Made by a program: the position numbers and the translations under genes. Source: an uncultured Flavihumibacter sp. (lineage in GTDB: Bacteria; Bacteroidota; Bacteroidia; Chitinophagales; Chitinophagaceae). From it: a stretch of 64,000 nucleotides of DNA. The notes under the pieces were generated by a model. The model worked only from the letters and a program-made list of their open reading frames with translations, did no database searches and was not told the DNA's origin. Numbering within the stretch: position 1 is the stretch's first letter; each line of letters begins with the position of its first letter. Where the stretch lies: positions 119,117 through 183,116 of the forward strand of contig CABHOY010000049.1 in the NCBI GenBank assembly GCA_902168105.1, written 5' to 3'. This document shows, one piece after another, positions 17,601 to 26,125 of the stretch.

Positions 17601-17717
17601 AATCCGCTGATCTATACAAAGAATAAGGATCTGAGGGGCACCGACCCTGAAACAGACGGATCTGATACCTTCCCGCTGTTTGCCACTTTTGTATTTGGTA
17701 TGAACCTCACATTCTAA
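14610..17717 (+). CDS. SusC/RagA family TonB-linked outer membrane protein
   Basis: The 1035-aa protein has a signal peptide (cleaved near residue 20), a CarboxypepD_reg-like domain (about 30-125, VKGKVIDKDGNPLIAVSVRVKG), a plug domain starting at VIAYGTVKKRDLTGSV, the SusC signature around SIDILKDASSTAIYGSAGSNGVVIITTKKG (named here in part), and a long beta-barrel ending in Phe (NLTF). It imports oligosaccharides or similar nutrients through the outer membrane with TonB energy. The carboxypeptidase-like domain contains an extra segment of about 30 residues (KGYTAATEKDVDGSGLQ) not usual for the family. SusD follows 10 bp downstream. Confidence 0.96.
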   Translation: MKKLTMLLVMALCFLSTYAGQPLFKNQSDPPVTVKGKVIDKDGNPLIAVSVRVKGSNTGVLTGTDGTFTLPSIAENTLLVVSSVGYNVMEIMVRHSEKGYTAATEKDVDGSGLQATGGEQLYLSITLSSSVKELNENVVIAYGTVKKRDLTGSVVSIKEADITATPVNNVMEALQGKVSGMDIMRSSGAVGTNPDILLRGSRSIYGDNSPLFIVDGIQSSYDQINPSDIASIDILKDASSTAIYGSAGSNGVVIITTKKGKTNKSSMNLDVFYGLSGNPHFFHGMTGDEYVKYRKELYRTVNGEYPQDMSQIFTTEAVLDAYNNNKWIDWVGLITNDAATQQKYNLSFTDGSAKTKIYTSFTYTKEEGLLSNENQKRYGVRMNLDHDATKWAKIGTNINVNYTIQNARGKNIFTKSLSALPLGDAYDEHGNIKTVYVDGETTPLGDQLPNQYADNTRTTFANLNGYLELKPLKDLSFRSAIGVTLNNYRNGKYFGKQAVSNVVSGYAAPLAGIYNGFAYGYIWENIATYNKTIARDHQITVTGITSWAKNSADYNNTLGQGQELDSYLFYNIANGTQKMGNASSFEQKQRMSFAGRINYSYRGKYLLTLTNRWDGVSHLAEGHKWSAFPAAAVAWRISDEPFMNKTTNWLNDLKLRVGYGVTGNSGGMAAYSSKTQAYMYQVVSLDGKLVPNVQYGGTYANPLISWERSYNLNLGIDISLWKGRVDLAVDMYNTTTKGLLFKRTLPITSGLTSWASALAMWQNIGETNNKGLEINLRTRNIVKRNFEWSSSFSFTKNKEKIVSLPDGDVILEKLFVGQPINAHYDYKYEGVWSAADEATAALYGAKPGYVKVATNEKFDANGVGDNGVHPYSDNDRRILGSSVPKWLLGINNNFTYRNFDVGLFTMIRWGQMINSSLLGWYSTTDDGQPAGINYWTPENQSARYPRPGIASTTGIASLRYVDGSFIKLKTITAGYTLPASVMKHTHMSKGRIYATAYNPLIYTKNKDLRGTDPETDGSDTFPLFATFVFGMNLTF

Positions 17718-17727
17718 AATTGAAAAG

Positions 17728-19539
17728 ATGAAACATAAGATATTACTATTACTGTTATCAATATGTACTGCACTTTCTTCCTGCTCGCTGGAAGAAGTGA
17801 ATCCCTCCGGGTTTGTGATCGAGTCGGTTGCTGCTTCCTCTGTTGAAGGGTACAGGAACCTGGTAAACAATTGTTATTTTGGTATGGAGCGTCAGTTATA
17901 CGGCTACAACCAATGGATGATGCTGTGTGAAGGAGGTACAGACCTCTGGACGTATCAAAAGAACGGCCCCAGCTTTTCCCAGTTCTTTAAATATAGCGCG
18001 GGGGCAGCTATGCCGCTCACCATGGGGAATGGTGTATGGTCTGCCTGCTGGGATGGGATCGGCTCCTGCAATACTGCTATAAAATATGCCGACGTCGCTC
18101 CGTTCACAACACCTGAGAAAAGGAATGAAATGGTTGCGGAGGCATATTTCCTGCGCGCGATGTATTACTATAACCTTGTAGAGCAATTTGGCGCAATGAC
18201 TATTACCACAGCGCCCGTTGCTACTGTTGATCTGCATCCCGAAAGAGCTGTGCCGCTGGATGTTTATAAGAACGTTATCATTCCGGACCTGGAATTTGCA
18301 GTGAAGTGGTTACCGGTGAACAACGGTACCACCAAGCCATCTCAGAAATCTGCTCTCGGTTTCCTTGCCAGAGCTTACCTGCAAACGATCGAATACGATG
18401 AAACAAAGCAATTTGCGGGCAAGGCGCTTGAAACAGCGAAGCTGCTTATTGATGATTGTGAGAGTGGTGGCGGTAAATACAACACTTTTCTGTATCCTAC
18501 TTTTAATGATGTGTTCCTGGAGGCGAATAATTACACGAATAAAGAGTCATTATGGTCACACCGCTTTGTGGTAGGAGGTGTGAGTAACAACGCCTGGTAT
18601 ATGAATATGAACAATGAATTGTTCTACTGTGTTGTAACCGATTTCGGCGCGATGCAGCAGCTGGGCGCCGATTATACCACCTGGGGACGCCGTTCCGGCG
18701 GACAGTTCATGCCGAGCGCCCATTTACTGAGTTTATTTGTGCAGCAGGATGGCACGTTGGACCCGCGATATCATAAATCCTTTCAGACATCCTGGACGGT
18801 CAACAAACCTTCCTATACCTGGACAGAAGCGGCATTGAAAATATTTGACCGCACTCAGGACGTAACAACAGGTACTACATTGGCTACTGATAACCTGGCT
18901 ATTGATTTTATTCACCCGAATGATCCTGATTATGCGGCGAAAGTAGCAGGTAAACTCTCACAACCTTACCTGGTAGTGGATTATGCAGATGTTTATGATG
19001 CGGCTAAGAGATCTGTAAAAATGCAATACAACCGTGTAAACAGGCCATTGGATGGTGGCGGCACACAGACCACCAATCCTTTTTTCAGTTTCTATCCTTC
19101 GCTTACAAAACATAACAGCAGCAATTACTATACAAACAATCCGTCTAATAACCGCTATGGTAATTTAAACGCCACTTTTATGATGCGGATGTCTGAAGTG
19201 TACCTCATTGCGGCTGAAGCTGATATTTACGTCAACGGAGGAGGAAATGCAGCACAGTACATCAATAAGATCAGGGCAAGGGCCGGGGCTGTTCCTTTGG
19301 CCGGTGCTGCAACAGTTGAAGCGGTACTCGATGAGCGTGCGAGGGAACTATGCGGAGAGTATGTCAGATTTTATGATCTGAAAAGGACGAAGAAACTGAA
19401 TAAATCTTATCTCATGAATACTAATCCTGATGTGGGACAGTTCTTTAACGATAATCAGCACGCTGTGCGGCCTGTTCCTTCTACTTTCCTGAATACACTG
19501 GAGGCAGGAGGAAGTTATTATCAGAATCCTGGTTACTAA
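17728..19539 (+). CDS. SusD/RagB family nutrient-binding lipoprotein
   Basis: The 603-aa lipoprotein has a signal sequence ending in a lipobox (LSSCSLEE) and the SusD helical fold: AEAYFLRAMYYYNLVEQFG, then LGFLARAYL, and the C-terminal SusD signature MMRMSEVYLIAAEADI and KIRARAG. It lies on the cell surface as the lid of the SusC barrel encoded 10 bp upstream. No glycosidase follows it directly, so the substrate cannot be inferred from neighbours. Confidence 0.95.
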   Translation: MKHKILLLLLSICTALSSCSLEEVNPSGFVIESVAASSVEGYRNLVNNCYFGMERQLYGYNQWMMLCEGGTDLWTYQKNGPSFSQFFKYSAGAAMPLTMGNGVWSACWDGIGSCNTAIKYADVAPFTTPEKRNEMVAEAYFLRAMYYYNLVEQFGAMTITTAPVATVDLHPERAVPLDVYKNVIIPDLEFAVKWLPVNNGTTKPSQKSALGFLARAYLQTIEYDETKQFAGKALETAKLLIDDCESGGGKYNTFLYPTFNDVFLEANNYTNKESLWSHRFVVGGVSNNAWYMNMNNELFYCVVTDFGAMQQLGADYTTWGRRSGGQFMPSAHLLSLFVQQDGTLDPRYHKSFQTSWTVNKPSYTWTEAALKIFDRTQDVTTGTTLATDNLAIDFIHPNDPDYAAKVAGKLSQPYLVVDYADVYDAAKRSVKMQYNRVNRPLDGGGTQTTNPFFSFYPSLTKHNSSNYYTNNPSNNRYGNLNATFMMRMSEVYLIAAEADIYVNGGGNAAQYINKIRARAGAVPLAGAATVEAVLDERARELCGEYVRFYDLKRTKKLNKSYLMNTNPDVGQFFNDNQHAVRPVPSTFLNTLEAGGSYYQNPGY

Positions 19540-19559
19540 AGGATAGTTAACGATCTGTA

Positions 19560-19595
19560 GAAGAAGCCTGGCCGGTGTGCCGGGCTTCTTCTTTT
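19560..19595 (+). terminator. Terminator of first SusCD operon
   Basis: A 13-bp stem (GAAGAAGCCTGGC with GCCGGGCTTCTTC, one wobble pair) has a short loop and is followed by TTTT. Confidence 0.9.
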
Positions 19596-19777
19596 ATGAC
19601 AAGCTTAGAAAGAAGAATAGCTGTCTGTGTACTACTTTAAGTAGGCCGATTTTAAGCTCATTTTAATATCTAATATTTCTCACATATAGCCATAGGCCTG
19701 TGTCCAACTTTAAAAAATGATTAAAATTTGCGCTTACCCTTTTCTCAGTTTAAAGTTTTCCTAGTTTTGATCCCCAA

Positions 19778-20173
19778 ATGAGACTCATTGTATTTTTTGT
19801 ATGTCTGTGCTTGATGCTGATGAAGGGGATTGATAATCCCCTGGGACGTACTTATTATAGTGGTGTCGGTTACGCGCTTACCGCGCATGAGGAAGAAAAG
19901 CACCGGGAAAGTATTACCGGCGCTCTTCGGGATTGTTCCGTTTTCAGGGATACCCGTCCGGTTTCAGAAGAACAATTTATCCTCGGGGAGGATGTTGAGG
20001 ACGAGGACCCCAATAGTAGTTTTGCCTATAAATACAGATTACTGGCCAGAGGTTGGCCGGATTACGCCGATATATCTGTTTCAAAATATCTTCGTGGATA
20101 TATAATATCTCCCGCACTTTTTTCCGATCAGGCATCTTATAGATATCTTTTACAAGGGGTATTACGGATCTGA
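19778..20173 (+). CDS. Small exported hypothetical protein
   Basis: The 131-aa product has a hydrophobic N-terminus (MRLIVFFVCLCLMLMKG) that looks like a signal peptide or single anchor, followed by a polar region with an acidic cluster (EDVEDEDPNSS) before FAYKYRLLARG. I do not recognise the family by name, but the layout (leader, acidic patch, YKY-type segment) resembles small exported proteins common in this order. TAGTTTTG, a match to TAnnTTTG, ends only 8 bp before the ATG, so the mRNA may be nearly leaderless. It is a single gene between SusD and the RND operon. Confidence 0.55.
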   Translation: MRLIVFFVCLCLMLMKGIDNPLGRTYYSGVGYALTAHEEEKHRESITGALRDCSVFRDTRPVSEEQFILGEDVEDEDPNSSFAYKYRLLARGWPDYADISVSKYLRGYIISPALFSDQASYRYLLQGVLRI

Positions 20174-20340
20174 TCAATGATATACATCAGTTCATGAAGG
20201 TGTGTTTCTGCATGCCAGCCGGATGTGTATATCTGTACTAACCCGCACGTAGCAGTTCTGCGCCAGCTCCACAAGCTGATGTTTTTTTAAATTCTCCAAA
20301 CTTTTGCTTCCGGGCATCCTATCGTTTATTATCTAATATC

Positions 20341-21423
20341 ATGAAGAGAATCGTCATGCTTATGGGCTTGTGTGCAGTATTATGGCACACCAGCTGCAAA
20401 CCACACAAAGAAGAAAAAGAAGAAGTGAATAAGTACACCGTTACCAGTCCGATAGTAATGGATACTTCTTTCACGAAGGAATATGTTTCGCAGATCCGTT
20501 CTGTCAGGAACATTGAGCTCCGTGCACAGGAAAAAGGCTACCTGGAAAACATCTATGTGGATGAGGGCCAGTTCGTAAAAGCCGGTCAGGTATTGTTCAG
20601 GATCATGCCTAAACTGTATGAGGCCGAGTTGCTGAAAGCACAGGCGGAAGCGAAAGCTGCAGAGATAGAACTGCAGAATGCCAAAACCCTGGCGGATAAA
20701 AATATCGTTTCCAAGAATGAGCAGGCGATGGCCCAGGCCAAGCTTGATCAGGCAAATGCCGAAATAGCGCTTGCCAAACTTCACTTGTCATTTACTGAGA
20801 TCAAAGCGCCGTTTGCCGGTACTATCGACCGTATTCCAAAGAAACTGGGAAGCCTGATCGATGAAGGTGAATTGCTGACCAGTCTCTCTGACAACAGCGA
20901 GATGTTCGCCTATTTCAACGTATCAGAACCGGAATACCTGGAATATCAGACAAACACTAAAAGCCGTGGTGATAACCATGTCAACCTGCTGTTGGCCAAC
21001 AACCGCCCTTTGGCTTACAAAGGCGAGGTACAGGTAATTGAAAGCGAGTTCGATAATGAAACAGGGAACATCGCCTTCAGAGCGAAATTCCCAAACCCGG
21101 ACAAACTGTTAAAACACGGTGAAACCGGTAAGGTGATGATGAGTATGCCGCTGAAAGGCGCATTGGTTATTCCGCAGAAAGCTACTTACGAAATTCAGGA
21201 TAAGAAGTATGTCTTTGTGGTTGATAAGAACAATGTACTGAAATCAAAAAATATCACGATCAAGGGTGAAATACCCGACCTGTATGTGATTGAAAGTGGT
21301 GTGTCTGAAAGTGACCGTATACTGCTTGAAGGTATTCAGAAGGTAAAAGATGACGACAAGATCAGCTATGAATATCTGGCGCCGCAAGAGGTGATCAGCC
21401 ACCTGCGGTTAAAAGCGGAATAG
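20341..21423 (+). CDS. RND efflux periplasmic adaptor (MFP) lipoprotein
   Basis: The 360-aa membrane fusion protein has a probable lipobox (HTSCKPH near residue 19), a barrel-sandwich lipoyl half (YLENIYVDEGQFVKAGQVLF), a helical hairpin rich in Ala, Glu and Lys (about 95-150), the second lipoyl half (IKAPFAGTIDRIP), and a beta-barrel with the late GALVIPQKA stretch. It joins the inner-membrane pump to the outer-membrane channel. It is the first gene of the efflux operon, 27 bp before the pump gene. Confidence 0.95.
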   Translation: MKRIVMLMGLCAVLWHTSCKPHKEEKEEVNKYTVTSPIVMDTSFTKEYVSQIRSVRNIELRAQEKGYLENIYVDEGQFVKAGQVLFRIMPKLYEAELLKAQAEAKAAEIELQNAKTLADKNIVSKNEQAMAQAKLDQANAEIALAKLHLSFTEIKAPFAGTIDRIPKKLGSLIDEGELLTSLSDNSEMFAYFNVSEPEYLEYQTNTKSRGDNHVNLLLANNRPLAYKGEVQVIESEFDNETGNIAFRAKFPNPDKLLKHGETGKVMMSMPLKGALVIPQKATYEIQDKKYVFVVDKNNVLKSKNITIKGEIPDLYVIESGVSESDRILLEGIQKVKDDDKISYEYLAPQEVISHLRLKAE

Positions 21424-21450
21424 CAGTTTAAACACTAATAGTGAAGCTCC

Positions 21451-24400
21451 ATGTTTAATAAGTTTATACAGAGACCCGTTCTCTCAATAGTAATATCACT
21501 TATCATCGTATTTCTGGGTGCGATTGCGATCACCCAGTTACCGGTGACGCAGTTCCCGTCCATATCGCCGCCGAAGGTGAACGTTACCGCGGAATATCCC
21601 GGTGCAAATGGTGAACTGATGGTAAAATCAGTGCTCATTCCCCTGGAAAGGGCCATCAACGGTGTGCCGGGAATGAAGTACATGACCTCCGATGCCGGTA
21701 ACGATGGTGAAGCCACCTTGCAGGTAGTATTTAACCTGGGAACCGATCCTAACCAGGCGTCACTGAACGTACAGAACCGTGTGGCCTCTGTGGTGAACAA
21801 GCTCCCTCCGCTGGTAGTGCGTGAAGGTGTGAAAGTAAGCCGTGTGGAATCCAGCATGCTGATGTACGTAAACCTTTACAGCGAAGATCCTAATGCCGAT
21901 CAAAAGTTCCTTTTCAACTTCGCGGACATTAACATCCTGCCGGAACTGAGAAGGGTGGACGGTGTCGGATACGCGGACATCCTTGGTAACAGGGAATACG
22001 CAATGAGGATCTGGCTGAAACCTGATCGTATGCTGGCTTATAAGATCTCTGCCGAAGAGGTTATGAAGTCGCTGGCCGAACAAAGCCTCGAGGCTTCGCC
22101 AGGTAAGACAGGTGAAAGCTCCGGTAAAAGGTCCCAGTCATTTGAATATGTATTAAAATATTCAGGAAGGTTCAGCAACAAGTCACAATATGAAAATGTC
22201 ATTCTGAGGTCCAGCCCCAATGGTGAGATCCTTCGTCTGAAAGACGTAGCCAATGTGGAGTTCGGAAGCTCTATGTATGACATCTACTCTAACCTGAATG
22301 GTAAACCGTCTGCGGCACTCGTATTGAAGCAGTCGTACGGAAGTAATGCCAGCCAGGTTATCAAAGACGTAAAGGAAAAACTGAAGGAGATCAAAGCGAA
22401 TTCTTTCCCTAAAGGAATGAACTATGAGATCAGTTACGACGTATCAAAATTCCTGGACGCTTCCATAGAAAAAGTACTGCATACTTTGGTGGAAGCCTTT
22501 ATCCTGGTGGGTATCGTGGTGTTCCTGTTCCTGGGCGACTGGCGTTCTACGCTGATCCCGGCAATGGCCGTACCAGTGTCCCTGATCGGTACGTTTGTAT
22601 TCATGCAGTTCTTCGGTATTACGCTGAACCTGATCACCTTATTCGCCCTCGTATTGGCAATTGGTGTCGTGGTGGATGATGCTATCGTGGTAATTGAGGC
22701 GGTCCATGCTAAAATGGAAGAAGAGCATTTATCGCCGATCAAGGCGACGAAAAAAGCCATGCATGAAATCGCGGGAGCGATCATTGCGATCACTTTCCTG
22801 ATGTCTGCGGTATTCGTTCCTGTGGCCTTCATGTCCGGACCTGTAGGTATCTTCTATCGCCAGTTCTCCATTACGATGGCTACGGCTATTGTGCTCTCCG
22901 GTATAGTGGCGTTGACGCTCACACCTGCACTTTGTGCCATGATCCTGAAGAATAATCATGGGAAGCATAAGAAGAAATCACCGGTAGACAAATTCCTGGA
23001 TAGCTTCAACCGTGGATTTGAAAATCTGTCCAGCTGGTACATGAAAATACTCAGGACTATTGTTGACAGAAGACTTGTCACCTTTGGATTATTAGCCGGT
23101 TTCTGTGCCGGTATATGGTATTTGAACGGCACTGTTCCTGCGGGCTTTATTCCGAATGAAGATCAGGGGATGCTTTATGCTATTATCCAGACGCCTCCTG
23201 GTTCTTCCCTGGAAAGGACGAATGAGGTGGCGGAGAAATTACAGAAGATCTGTGAAGAGATCGATGGTGTACAATCTGTGTCTGCACTGGCAGGTTACGA
23301 GATCCTGACCGAAGGTACGGGCGCTAACTCCGGTACCTGTCTGATTAACCTGAAGACCTGGGAAGAGCGTAAACACTCTGTGCTTGAAATTATTGAGGAG
23401 CTTGAGAAGAAGACGAAAGACATTGCAGGCGCTAATATCGAATTCTTCCAGCCGCCGGCCGTACCTGGTTATGGTGCTGCGGGTGGTTTCGAGTTACGAT
23501 TGCTGGACAGAGGTGGTTCCGGTGATTATAAGAAAATGGAGACAGTGAGCAATGAATTTGTGAAGGAGCTGACTAAACGTAAGGAGTTGTCGTCCGTATT
23601 CAGCTTCTACAGCGCCAGCTTCCCGCAATACATGATGAAGATCGATAACGACATTGCCCAGCAGAAAGGCGTGAGCATTGATAATGCCATGAATACGCTT
23701 TCTACACTGATAGGTAGTAACTACGAGATCAGCTTTATCAAGTTTGACCGTCCGTATAAGGTGATCATACAGGCAGCCCCTGAGTATAGGGCATTGCCTG
23801 AAGATATCCTGAAATTGTACGTGAAGAACGACCGTGATGAGATGGTGCCTTTCTCTGCTTTCATGAAAATGGACAAAGTATATGGCCTGTCTGAGATCAC
23901 CAGACATAATATGTTCAATGCATCAGAGATCAGTGGTTCTGCAGCTCCTGGTTACAGTAGCGGTCAGGCTATCGAGGTTATTAACGAAGTAGCGAAAAAG
24001 ACCTTGCCGAGAGGGTTTGGTATTGACTGGGCAGGTATCTCTAAAGATGAGGTGGCGCAGGGTAACCAGGCTATTTACATTTTTATGATCTGTCTTGGTT
24101 TCGTTTACCTGATCCTGGCAGCGCAATATGAAAGCTTTATTCTGCCGCTGGCGGTGATCCTGTCGTTGCCTGCCGGTATTTGCGGAGCTTTCTTCCTGTT
24201 GAAGTTACTGGGCCTGGAAAATAACATCTATGCACAGGTAGCAATGGTAATGCTGATCGGTTTGTTAGGTAAGAACGCCGTATTGATCGTTGAATTTGCT
24301 GTGCAGAGACATCGTTCGGGAGCGACAGTACTGGCGGCCGCCATGGAAGGATCAAAGGTGAGGTTCCGTCCGATCCTGATGACGTCCTTCGCTTTCGTTG

Positions 24401-24624
24401 CAGGTCTGATCCCACTGGTGCTGGCTACAGGACCTGGTAAGATAGGAAACCGCACGATCGGTACGGCCGCTTGTGGAGGTATGCTGTTCGGTACTATCTT
24501 CGGGGTACTGATCATACCCGGATTGTATTACATATTTGGCAGGATCGCTGAAAGGCGCATGCTTGTTAAAGAAGAAGAAGAGAATCCTTTAACCGAAGAA
24601 ATTGATCACAATGTATATGTATAA
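21451..24624 (+). CDS. RND multidrug efflux pump (HAE1/AcrB-like)
   Basis: The 1057-aa inner membrane transporter has 12 expected transmembrane helices and two large periplasmic loops. The fourth helix keeps the paired Asp residues of the proton relay (GVVVDDAIVVIEAVH), and the family motif GPVGIFYRQFSITMA is visible. Such pumps export drugs, dyes and other amphiphiles using the proton gradient. The full length matches AcrB-type proteins. It overlaps the downstream OM channel gene by 14 bp. Confidence 0.97.
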   Translation: MFNKFIQRPVLSIVISLIIVFLGAIAITQLPVTQFPSISPPKVNVTAEYPGANGELMVKSVLIPLERAINGVPGMKYMTSDAGNDGEATLQVVFNLGTDPNQASLNVQNRVASVVNKLPPLVVREGVKVSRVESSMLMYVNLYSEDPNADQKFLFNFADINILPELRRVDGVGYADILGNREYAMRIWLKPDRMLAYKISAEEVMKSLAEQSLEASPGKTGESSGKRSQSFEYVLKYSGRFSNKSQYENVILRSSPNGEILRLKDVANVEFGSSMYDIYSNLNGKPSAALVLKQSYGSNASQVIKDVKEKLKEIKANSFPKGMNYEISYDVSKFLDASIEKVLHTLVEAFILVGIVVFLFLGDWRSTLIPAMAVPVSLIGTFVFMQFFGITLNLITLFALVLAIGVVVDDAIVVIEAVHAKMEEEHLSPIKATKKAMHEIAGAIIAITFLMSAVFVPVAFMSGPVGIFYRQFSITMATAIVLSGIVALTLTPALCAMILKNNHGKHKKKSPVDKFLDSFNRGFENLSSWYMKILRTIVDRRLVTFGLLAGFCAGIWYLNGTVPAGFIPNEDQGMLYAIIQTPPGSSLERTNEVAEKLQKICEEIDGVQSVSALAGYEILTEGTGANSGTCLINLKTWEERKHSVLEIIEELEKKTKDIAGANIEFFQPPAVPGYGAAGGFELRLLDRGGSGDYKKMETVSNEFVKELTKRKELSSVFSFYSASFPQYMMKIDNDIAQQKGVSIDNAMNTLSTLIGSNYEISFIKFDRPYKVIIQAAPEYRALPEDILKLYVKNDRDEMVPFSAFMKMDKVYGLSEITRHNMFNASEISGSAAPGYSSGQAIEVINEVAKKTLPRGFGIDWAGISKDEVAQGNQAIYIFMICLGFVYLILAAQYESFILPLAVILSLPAGICGAFFLLKLLGLENNIYAQVAMVMLIGLLGKNAVLIVEFAVQRHRSGATVLAAAMEGSKVRFRPILMTSFAFVAGLIPLVLATGPGKIGNRTIGTAACGGMLFGTIFGVLIIPGLYYIFGRIAERRMLVKEEEENPLTEEIDHNVYV

Positions 24625-26050
24625 ATTCAGGAAGAACAGATGGGTTGGAGCACTGGGCGCTTGCCTGGTGATAGCGGGATGTAAGGTCCCGAAAATCGTT
24701 GCGCCGCCTGCAGTTAAGGCGGTTCCGGAAACATATGGCAACGGCCAGGATACAACGAATATGTCTGCCGTACAATGGCGTGAATTCTTTAAAGATAAAG
24801 ACCTCGTAAACCTGATCGATACAGCGCTGAAAAACAACCAGGAGCTGATGATCACTTTACAGGAAATAGAGATCGCAAGAAATGATATCAGGTCCAGGCA
24901 GGCGTTGTTACTGCCCAGTGTTGGCGTAAGGGCCGGCGCCGGCCTTGAAAAAGTAGGACGGTATACCAGCCAGGGTGCAGGCGACGCCACTACGGAGATC
25001 GAACCTGGTAAAGAAATGCCGGACCCGCTGGCCGATTTTACTATCGGGGCTTATGCGAACTGGGAAGTGGACATCTGGAATAAACTGCATAGTGCGAAGA
25101 AAGCGGCAGTTACCAGGTACCTGGCCACAGTAGAAGGCAGAAACTTCGTAGTGACTAACCTGATCGCAGAAATAGCCGGGTCTTATTATGAATTGTTAGC
25201 GCTGGATAACCAGCTCGCGATCGTAAGACAGAACATTGATCTGCAGAAGAACGCACTGGAGATAGTAAAAATTCAGAAGGAAGCGACGAGAGTGACTGAA
25301 CTGGCTGTGAAGAAATTCGAAGCCGAAGTAGCGAAGTCGCAGAGCATGGAATATGACCTGTTGCAGAACATCAAAGAAACAGAGAACAGGATCAACTTCC
25401 TGTTAGGCCGTTATCCGCAGGACGTACCGAGGGATAAAAGCAACTTTGTGGACATTATGCCGGCGATGGTAAGCACTGGTATTCCTTCACAATTGCTGGC
25501 TAATCGCCCGGACATTAAACAGGCGGAACTGGAACTGACAGCAGCGAAACTGGATGTTAAAGTGGCGCGTGCTGAGTTTTATCCTTCACTGGGCATTTCA
25601 GCAGGGGTAGGGTTCCAGGCGTTCAAACCGTCTTACCTGTTCAAACTTCCGGAGTCGTTATTGTATTCTATAGCAGGCGATCTTGCTGCACCGCTTATCA
25701 ATCGTAACGCGATCCGCGCGGAGTTCAATACGGCGAATGCCCGTCAGTTACAGGTATTATATAACTACGAGCGTACCATCTTAAATGCATTCCTGGAAGT
25801 ATCCACACAGCTTTCCAATATCGATAACCTGAAGAAAAGTTATGAGCTGAAATCTAAACAGGTGGATGCACTGACGAAGTCGATCGATATCTCCAATGAC
25901 CTGTTCAAATCGGCAAGGGCCGATTATCTCGAAGTATTGCTGACACAAAGGGATGCCCTGGATGCAAAACTGGAGATGGTGGAGACACAGAGAAATCGGT
26001 TGAATGCTGTCGTGAATATTTATAAAGATCTTGGGGGTGGATGGAAATAA
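24611..26050 (+). CDS. TolC/OprM-like outer membrane efflux lipoprotein
   Basis: The 479-aa outer membrane factor has a lipobox (LVIAGCKVP) and two OEP repeats: the first around LIDTALKNNQELMITLQEIEIA, the second around NRPDIKQAELELTAAKLDVKVARA. I chose the ATG at 24611; an in-frame TTG at 24602 would be an unlikely start. It completes the tripartite efflux system. No dedicated regulator is adjacent. Confidence 0.95.
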   Translation: MYMYKFRKNRWVGALGACLVIAGCKVPKIVAPPAVKAVPETYGNGQDTTNMSAVQWREFFKDKDLVNLIDTALKNNQELMITLQEIEIARNDIRSRQALLLPSVGVRAGAGLEKVGRYTSQGAGDATTEIEPGKEMPDPLADFTIGAYANWEVDIWNKLHSAKKAAVTRYLATVEGRNFVVTNLIAEIAGSYYELLALDNQLAIVRQNIDLQKNALEIVKIQKEATRVTELAVKKFEAEVAKSQSMEYDLLQNIKETENRINFLLGRYPQDVPRDKSNFVDIMPAMVSTGIPSQLLANRPDIKQAELELTAAKLDVKVARAEFYPSLGISAGVGFQAFKPSYLFKLPESLLYSIAGDLAAPLINRNAIRAEFNTANARQLQVLYNYERTILNAFLEVSTQLSNIDNLKKSYELKSKQVDALTKSIDISNDLFKSARADYLEVLLTQRDALDAKLEMVETQRNRLNAVVNIYKDLGGGWK

Positions 26051-26080
26051 TAACAGCTTACACCACAATCTAAATCAACA

Positions 26081-26107
26081 AGAGCCGGTCAATGGACCGG
26101 CTCTTTC
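26081..26107 (+). terminator. Terminator of RND operon
   Basis: A 10-bp perfect stem (AGAGCCGGTC / GACCGGCTCT) with an AATG loop is followed by TTCG. It lies between convergent genes and is usable both ways. Confidence 0.85.
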
Positions 26108-26125
26108 GTTTATGTAAAATATAAT

